Below, piece by piece: positions 59,301-64,000 of a stretch of DNA of 64,000 bases. Below the pieces are notes generated by a model that was not told the DNA's origin, ran no database searches, and worked only from the letters and a program-made list of their open reading frames with translations. Position 1 is the stretch's first letter. Each line of letters opens with the position of its first letter. Origin of the DNA: Gigaspora rosea (Eukaryota > Glomeromycota > Glomeromycetes > Diversisporales > Gigasporaceae); assembly GCA_003550325.1 (NCBI GenBank), contig QKWP01000237.1, forward strand, positions 151,033 to 215,032, written 5' to 3'. The position numbers and the translations under genes were made by a program.

Positions 59301-61790
59301 AAATATTCTGGATATGGGAAATGCGCAAATTGCAACCGATATAACAAATCTGAAGCTTGGTGTCAAACATGTGACCCTAAGAAAATAACACAAGGGTGGA
59401 CAAGTGGAAATAAGGATATCGATAATTGCATTAAAGAATTTCAGCTTAAAGCCACATCTTATGAAGATGTAATCGAATGGATTCCTTTTAATAAATTAGA
59501 TAATATCCAAAAAGTCGTTGACAGATTTTTTGCAACCTGGTTAGATGGAATACGATGTATAGAAAAATTTCCATCTAAACAATTACGTACATCATCATGC
59601 GTAGTGGAGATTAAAATATTAACTATTACACCAAATTTGTTAGAAATGTTAAAAGAAGTAAGCTAGAATATTTAAATTACTGTACTATTATATGAATACT
59701 ACTGTATATTGCATTATTTAATTCATATTTTATTTGTTAAGTTTAAAGAATGTGTACAATTTAAGAATAGAGAGCTTAAAGTATATGGATTAACTCAAAA
59801 TACTGCAACAAATGAGTATATGTTGGTATTTGATGAGTTTGGTTCAAAAAGGGATTATAATTACGGAAAATGTGCAAATTGCAACCGATATAACACATCT
59901 ATAGCTTGGTGTCCAACATGTGACCCTCAGAAAACAATGCAAGTGTGGACAAGTGGAAACAAGGATGTAGATAATTGTATTCATGAATTTTAACTTAAAG
60001 CCACATCTTTTGAAGATGTAATCGAATGGATTCCTTTTAATAAATTAGATAATTTTCAAAAATTGTTAATAGATTTTTTGCAATCTGGTTAGATGGAATT
60101 CGATATAAATATTATAATATAAATGCTACTAAAGATGGATATGTATTTACTCAGTCACGTGCATCATCATGCGTAGTTGAGCTTAAAAAATTAACTAGTT
60201 CACCAAATTTATTAGAAATGCTAAAAGAAGTAAGATAAAATATTTAAATTATTATTATACTGTGCTACTGTATATTGCCTTATTTTAATTCATATTTGTA
60301 TTTAATTAGTTTAAAGAATATGTCCAATTAAAGAATAATGGACTTAACGTATATGGACTAACTCAAGACACCGTAACAAATGAATTTATGTTGGTGTTTG
60401 ACGAAGTTAGTTCTATAAGATTTGAAGAATTTGGAACATGTGCAAATTGCAACCAATATAACACATCTGAAGCTTGGTGTCAAACCTGTGACTCTCTGAA
60501 AACAACGCAAGGATGGACAAGTAGAAATAAGGATGTCGATGATTGCATTAAAGAATTTCAACTTAAAGTCACATCTTATGAAGATGTAATCGAGTGGATC
60601 CCTTTTAATAGACTAGATAATGTTCGAAAGATTAGCGAAGGTGGGTTTGGCTCAGTGTTTTCAGCAACGTGGTTAGATGGTAAAAGGAGTAAAATTTTCT
60701 GTAGTGGTAAATTCACACAATCACGTACACCATCGTGTGTTGTTGCACTTAAGACATTGCCTGGATCTCAGAATAATTTTTTAAAAGAAGTAAGTTGTGA
60801 TTATTTATTTATTTTTATAATATAGATAAATCATTAACATTATAATTTTAATTATTTAACAAGTTTAAAAGTTACATGCAATTTAGAATAGTGGGCAGTA
60901 ATCTTGAGGTGTATGGAATAACTCAAAACACAACTAATAATAAATATTTGATGGTATTTCAATATGCTAATAAAGGAAGTCTTCACGAGTTCCTATTATC
61001 AAATATTCGACAACTTAATTGGAAAAGTAAATTAAAGCAACTTGTCGATATATCAGAAAATTTAATGAATTTGCACAAAGCAGAATATATTCATGGAGAT
61101 TTTCATAGTGGTAACATATTACAAAATCAATTTATTAATGGTGATTTAATATCTTATATCGCAGATCTAGGATTGTCTAGAAAGAAAGATGAATCTGATT
61201 TATATGATAGTATTTACGGCGTTTTGCCATATGTTGCGCCAGAAGTGTTAATTGAACGGTCATATACACAAGCATCAGATATTTATAGCTTTGGTATTAT
61301 TATGACTGAAATTTCTACAGGAAAACCACCTCACTATAAAGTTGAATATGACGAGATATTGGCTATTAAAATATGTAATGGATTACGTCCTGAGTTTACT
61401 AAAGGCACTCCTGTGTGTTATATCCAATTAGCAAATAAATGTATGGATGCCAATCCTTCTAATAGACCAAATGCATCCGAAATCCATAAAAATTTGTTAG
61501 ATTGGTATAAAATAGTAGATGCAAAAGGCAAAAATAGATTAACAATATTAAATGCATTCATATCTGCGGATGAAATTATTCCGACGTTATCAACCGAATT
61601 GCCAAATGACAAAAATGGATTAACAATATTTAAAGCATTCAAATCTGCGGATGAAATTATTCCGACGTTATCAACCGAATTGTCAAATTATTCTAAAGAT
61701 AAACTTACAAGTAAACTTCTGAATTTTAAAAACCTTTCTGAGTCAGTTAATTCTTTATCTGCAGAGTTGCCCAAGATTTGCGGTGAATAA
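55944..61790 (+). CDS. Kinase exon array 2: eight loop-less N-lobe exons, one normal N-lobe exon, one kinase C-lobe exon
   Basis: A ten-exon model: 55944-56321, 56405-56878, 56969-57448, 57523-58010, 58093-58556, 58640-59122, 59202-59657, 59742-60229, 60310-60789, 60864-61790. All introns are 71-90 bp, GTAAG to AG, phase 0. Exons 1-8 repeat a unit with: helix C to strand 5 (FKNxMQL...VYGLTQN.TNEYMLVFDEF), a CxxC-x9-CxxC finger, GWTSGNKDVDNCIKEF, VIEWIPFNKLDN, and a glycine-loop-less IGDRFFATWLDG ending at V.LKTLTSSPNL...LKE. Exon 9 has SEGGFGSVFSATW and VALK. Exon 10 is the C-lobe. Exons 4 and 5 have one-base losses, exon 7 has a stop, and exon 8 has a stop and a one-base loss. Exons 1, 2, 3, 6, 9 and 10 are intact and can be joined in frame by simple exon skipping (about 1,073 residues), or 1-9-10 (594). 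TKL-type kinase; signalling role inferred from the family only. Confidence 0.75.
56405..56878 (+). CDS. Array 2 exon 2 repeat unit
   Basis: 158 codons, intact. VYGLTQNTSKNEYMLVFDEF; finger CTNCNRYNTSETWCRTC; IGDRFYATWLDG; VVDLKTL. Confidence 0.7.
56969..57448 (+). CDS. Array 2 exon 3 repeat unit
   Basis: 160 codons, intact. VFGLTQNIPKNEYMLVFDEF; finger CTNCKRYNTSESWCRTC; IGDRFLATWLDG; ends NILKE. Closest to exon 2, suggesting a recent local duplication. Confidence 0.7.
57523..58010 (+). pseudogene. Array 2 exon 4 repeat unit, frameshifted
   Basis: 488 bp (not a multiple of three). One T is missing from the T run at ~57857-57862 where sister exons read GATTTTTTGCAACC, so translation hits a stop at 57874. 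Splice sites preserved. Confidence 0.65.
58093..58556 (+). pseudogene. Array 2 exon 5 repeat unit, one base short at its 3' end
   Basis: 464 bp; open to the last codons, where one base is missing in the conserved TTAAAAGAA just before the GTAAG (near 58548), putting the junction out of phase. Finger CANCNRYNTSEAWCQTC; IGDRFFATWLDG. Confidence 0.65.
58640..59122 (+). CDS. Array 2 exon 6 repeat unit
   Basis: 161 codons, intact. VYGLTQDTVTNEYMLVFDQF; finger CANCNRYNTSKAWCQTC; IGDRFFATWLDG; IVEIKTL. Confidence 0.7.
59202..59657 (+). pseudogene. Array 2 exon 7 repeat unit, one stop
   Basis: 152 codons; TGA at 59250-59252 replaces the CAA of GLTQN. Downstream the unit is open (59274-59657). VVDRFFATWLDG in place of IGDRFF. 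Confidence 0.65.
59742..60229 (+). pseudogene. Array 2 exon 8 repeat unit, stop and frameshift
   Basis: 488 bp; TAA at 59991-59993 (CAA in sisters) and a one-base loss near 60060 in the QKI.. region. Shares the TMQVWTS variant with array 1 exon 5. Confidence 0.65.
60310..60789 (+). CDS. Array 2 exon 9: N-lobe with glycine loop
   Basis: 160 codons, intact. ISEGGFGSVFSATWLDG (first G of the usual GxGxxG replaced by S) and VVALKTLPGSQNNFLKE supplying the ATP lysine and helix C. The acceptor is AATTAG rather than the TAAG used elsewhere in the array. Confidence 0.75.
60864..61790 (+). CDS. Array 2 exon 10: protein kinase C-lobe with duplicated tail
   Basis: 308 residues, intact. MVFQYANKGSLHEFL hinge; HGDFHSGNIL catalytic loop; DLGLSRK; YVAPEVL; SDIYSFGIIMTE; GKPPHYKVEYDE; CMDANPSNRPNA. 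The tail holds a 27-residue direct duplication (LTIL.AF.SADEIIPTLSTELP, starting at 61537 and 61618, period 81 bp) present once in array 1 exon 7. With exon 9 it makes a complete TKL-type catalytic domain. Confidence 0.85.
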   Translation, partial: FKSYMQFRIVGSNLEVYGITQNTTNNKYLMVFQYANKGSLHEFLLSNIRQLNWKSKLKQLVDISENLMNLHKAEYIHGDFHSGNILQNQFINGDLISYIADLGLSRKKDESDLYDSIYGVLPYVAPEVLIERSYTQASDIYSFGIIMTEISTGKPPHYKVEYDEILAIKICNGLRPEFTKGTPVCYIQLANKCMDANPSNRPNASEIHKNLLDWYKIVDAKGKNRLTILNAFISADEIIPTLSTELPNDKNGLTIFKAFKSADEIIPTLSTELSNYSKDKLTSKLLNFKNLSESVNSLSAELPKICGE

Positions 61791-63103
61791 TTAGATTTAT
61801 TTGATTCTTAATTAAAAATATAAAGTTTTTAAATACTATTTAATTTTTTTAGGGTTGAGAAAGTGGGATTTTTCGATTTCTGATGACTATTATGACGATG
61901 TCTTACGTGTGTATTTAATGAATTTTAACTTACTAACATATATAAGAATGCTTATTGATTTATATTTTATTTTTATAGCTAACAAAAAAAAATAAAATTT
62001 CATGAATAGAGTGAACATATTATTCAAATTGCTTATTACTAATGTCTGTAAAAAACGTATATTAAGGCAATAATAACTTATTTTCGTTATTTTTTTAGAT
62101 ATAACACTTCCTAAATTTTATATTATAAACAATAATTCTATTTATATATAGATGCTGATCTTTATTTTTTATTCTTTTTATTTAAAAAAAAATAAAATTT
62201 GTAAAAAATAATAAAATTAAAAATTCTCATTTAATAAAGATGTAATGCTATCTATGATTGCATGAGTCTTCTGACTTTCAGATCTTTTTGACTACTGGAA
62301 GGAATCTCCCCTGTTGCATGTAAATATAAGGACTAGTATAGTGGAATGCTACTAATTTCAGGCACTATTATAACATAAAAAAATATGGTTTAGATTTAAA
62401 CTAAAATAGTTGATTATTTAACTAAGGAAATTATTAATATTTTATACTTAATCTTTAGAGCTTCTAAACTCTTATTGGTAAATCTTTAAGCTTTTTTTCC
62501 CTATATAAAATGAGGGAAGATTGAAATCAAGGAACCCAATGATATATTCGTGGTTATCATATCTAGGGATGGGTACGGTTACGGTTATAGCCGTTTGTGA
62601 CCAGCTATAGCCGTAGCAGATTCTAGTCGGTCAGAGGGCTTTGTTGACCGACTAAATTGTAGCCGATGCCAGATTTAAAAACAGATCGACAAAGATCCCG
62701 TAAATACTATACGCAACGCAAAACTTACTTTTTTGAGACTCTTATATACTTTTTTGATACTATCTCCACGTTATGATCGACACAACAAATAGCGATTTGA
62801 CGTAACGTAACACAATCAAAATTCAAAACAAAGCATTATTATTCAAAAATCCCAAGAAACCATCTTTATGAGATTTTTTTTAAAATTCTACTAAGTTACT
62901 AACTTTAAATAAACTAATTTCAATTCGCTAAAAGTTTTTTAAAAGCGCGGATACTTAATGATATACTGTTTTTAAAACATTTATTACGCGGATAGAGTTT
63001 TTCTAAAAATTTTTATTCATTTTAAAAAAACGTTACATATAAAATAGATTTTTTTTTTTTTAAGAAAAACACATCATATAAATATCGGGTTAAAAAATAT
63101 ACA
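61791..63103. other. 3' flank of array 2, no gene recognised
   Basis: AT-rich. One repeat block at 62564-62665 is listed separately. Nothing else supported. Confidence 0.4.
62564..62665. repeat. ACGGTTATAGCCGT repeat element
   Basis: AGGGATGGGTACGGTTACGG, then TTATAGCCGT, AGCTATAGCCGTAGC, AGTCGGTCAGAGG, TTGACCGACTAAATTG: short motifs and inverses, following the same AGGGAT-type start seen at 52244. Confidence 0.6.
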
Positions 63104-63106
63104 TAA

Positions 63107-63530
63107 GGCCACGCAAAGTTGATTTTTCGTTTTGCATTACCCGCCGTCCCATTTTTTCAATTTTTTCAAAAAAATTTTTTTTTTTTTAGATCCCAATTGT
63201 TTCAATTGTTCGATTTTTGACATCTATTTTTTCTCACAACGTTAATAATTGAATGAATTCTAAGTGTGGCAAAAAATTTATTCCAATAATTATTTTCATC
63301 CGGTGTAACCCGATGGAGACTTAATTTCCCGTAATCTTCCGATAGGACTGACAGGAAAAATATGACTGCCGGCCCAATTTTTTGATTCCTTGTTGTGAAA
63401 ATGAAAAATTAGCCTTGTATAGCCTTAAATGAACATTATTTAAATTAAAACTAAAAAAAAAAAAATCCGCCGTCCGTCCCGAATTTTGAAATCCATGAAA
63501 TGCAAAACGAAAAATCAACTTTGCGTGGCC
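63107..63530. mobile_element. PIF/Harbinger-like MITE, copy 2 (well preserved)
   Basis: 424 bp. GGCCACGCAAAGTTGATTTT and the inverse AAAATCAACTTTGCGTGGCC form TIRs of ~32 bp; TAA lies on both sides (63104-63106 and 63531-63533). Contains a ~50 bp segment (63235-63295) absent from the copy at 661. The minus-strand 65-residue frame inside is incidental. Confidence 0.85.
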
Positions 63531-63533
63531 TAA

Positions 63534-64000
63534 TCTTTGTTAAAAACTGCGCAACAAGACCGAAACTAAAAAGTTTAAAAAGAAAGATATAATAAGCGTG
63601 CTAAACATATTAAAAACAATAAATTTTATTCGTGGACCATGCAATCAAGTTATTTATTAAACCTATGTGGGCTGTTCTTTATTAAAAGTTATATTATTTA
63701 TTATATATGATCAATTTTTAAAAGGTTATCAGTTATTGTTATTAGGGTCAGGTTTGTAATTAGAGTTAAGAATAGTGCAATTTTAAAAGGTGATGGCGAT
63801 TTGCACGTGATATCAGTATCAAAAAACTTTAAGTGCCCATGATTTTAACTGTTTGATTGGTTACAGATCACATGTCGATTAATTTCTATGAATCTGATTG
63901 GTTGTGTTCATATGATTCAAAATTTCGGAACGGCGAAATTACCCTATCCTAAATATAAATGAACTTTTAAAGAATTTTGCACATTTCGATGTATGATCGA
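63534..64000. other. AT-rich sequence, no gene recognised
   Basis: No supported features. Confidence 0.45.

Noticed and set aside
37855-61642. Minus-strand frames of ~67-93 residues starting MKFFNAIIDILIST inside the kinase exons
   Set aside because: Recurring antisense shadows of the conserved finger-coding segment; their conservation follows from the plus-strand exons.

Overview
The window looks like nuclear DNA of an arbuscular mycorrhizal fungus of the Rhizophagus type (Glomeromycotina). It is very AT-rich and dominated by small inverted-repeat elements. It carries the expanded families typical of that lineage: protein kinases with a CxxC leader and a W-rich entry to the kinase fold, TPR proteins, Mrr-like nucleases with RanBP2 fingers, and BED/hAT and PIF1/Helitron transposon genes. 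This assignment rests on recognised protein families and composition; no search was run.

Layout. 0-5.9 kb: AT-rich DNA with several MITE-like elements. 5.97-7.28 kb: one intact gene with two Mrr-like nuclease domains and two RanBP2 zinc fingers. 7.3-14.5 kb: repeats, including a TIR element packed with ~103 bp tandem repeats and a 109 bp element with a 10 bp target duplication. 14.5-18.2 kb: an A-rich block and a broken Helitron-type PIF1 helicase, split by a 1.27 kb GC-richer, tRNA-headed, poly(A)-tailed retroposon with a 16 bp target duplication. 18.2-34.4 kb: nested foldbacks, minisatellites, a Harbinger-like 1.8 kb element holding a palindromic tandem array, and a TA-flanked element whose empty site is present in the same window.

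34.4-61.8 kb: an apparent large segmental duplication. A ~2 kb flanking block (34.4-36.6 kb and again 46.7-48.8 kb) precedes, in the same order and strand, a kinase exon array (37.3-41.6 kb; 55.9-61.8 kb). The first flank copy was hit by a hAT derivative carrying a BED-finger reading frame. The second is separated from its array by ~6 kb of degenerate ~100 bp satellite, itself split by a 2.4 kb TIR element. A decayed TPR gene lies at 45.7-46.6 kb.

The main discovery candidate is the pair of kinase exon arrays. Each has a 378 bp first exon, then tandem near-identical exons of about 455-500 bp, then a penultimate exon with a normal glycine-rich loop, then one exon with the whole kinase C-lobe. 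Every repeated exon encodes part of a kinase N-lobe, a CxxC-x9-CxxC finger and the start of the next N-lobe, but lacks the ATP-binding glycine loop. All introns are short, GTAAG...AAG, and phase 0, so any intact unit can be kept or skipped without changing frame. Several units carry stops or frameshifts. The result could be beads of ATP-blind N-lobes on one kinase, a Dscam-like cassette system, or a decaying unequal-crossover array. Transcript data would decide.

No LTR retroelement, Polinton or virus-like fossil was recognised. Two ambiguous bases (n) lie at 14719 and 53451, both in homopolymer tracts.
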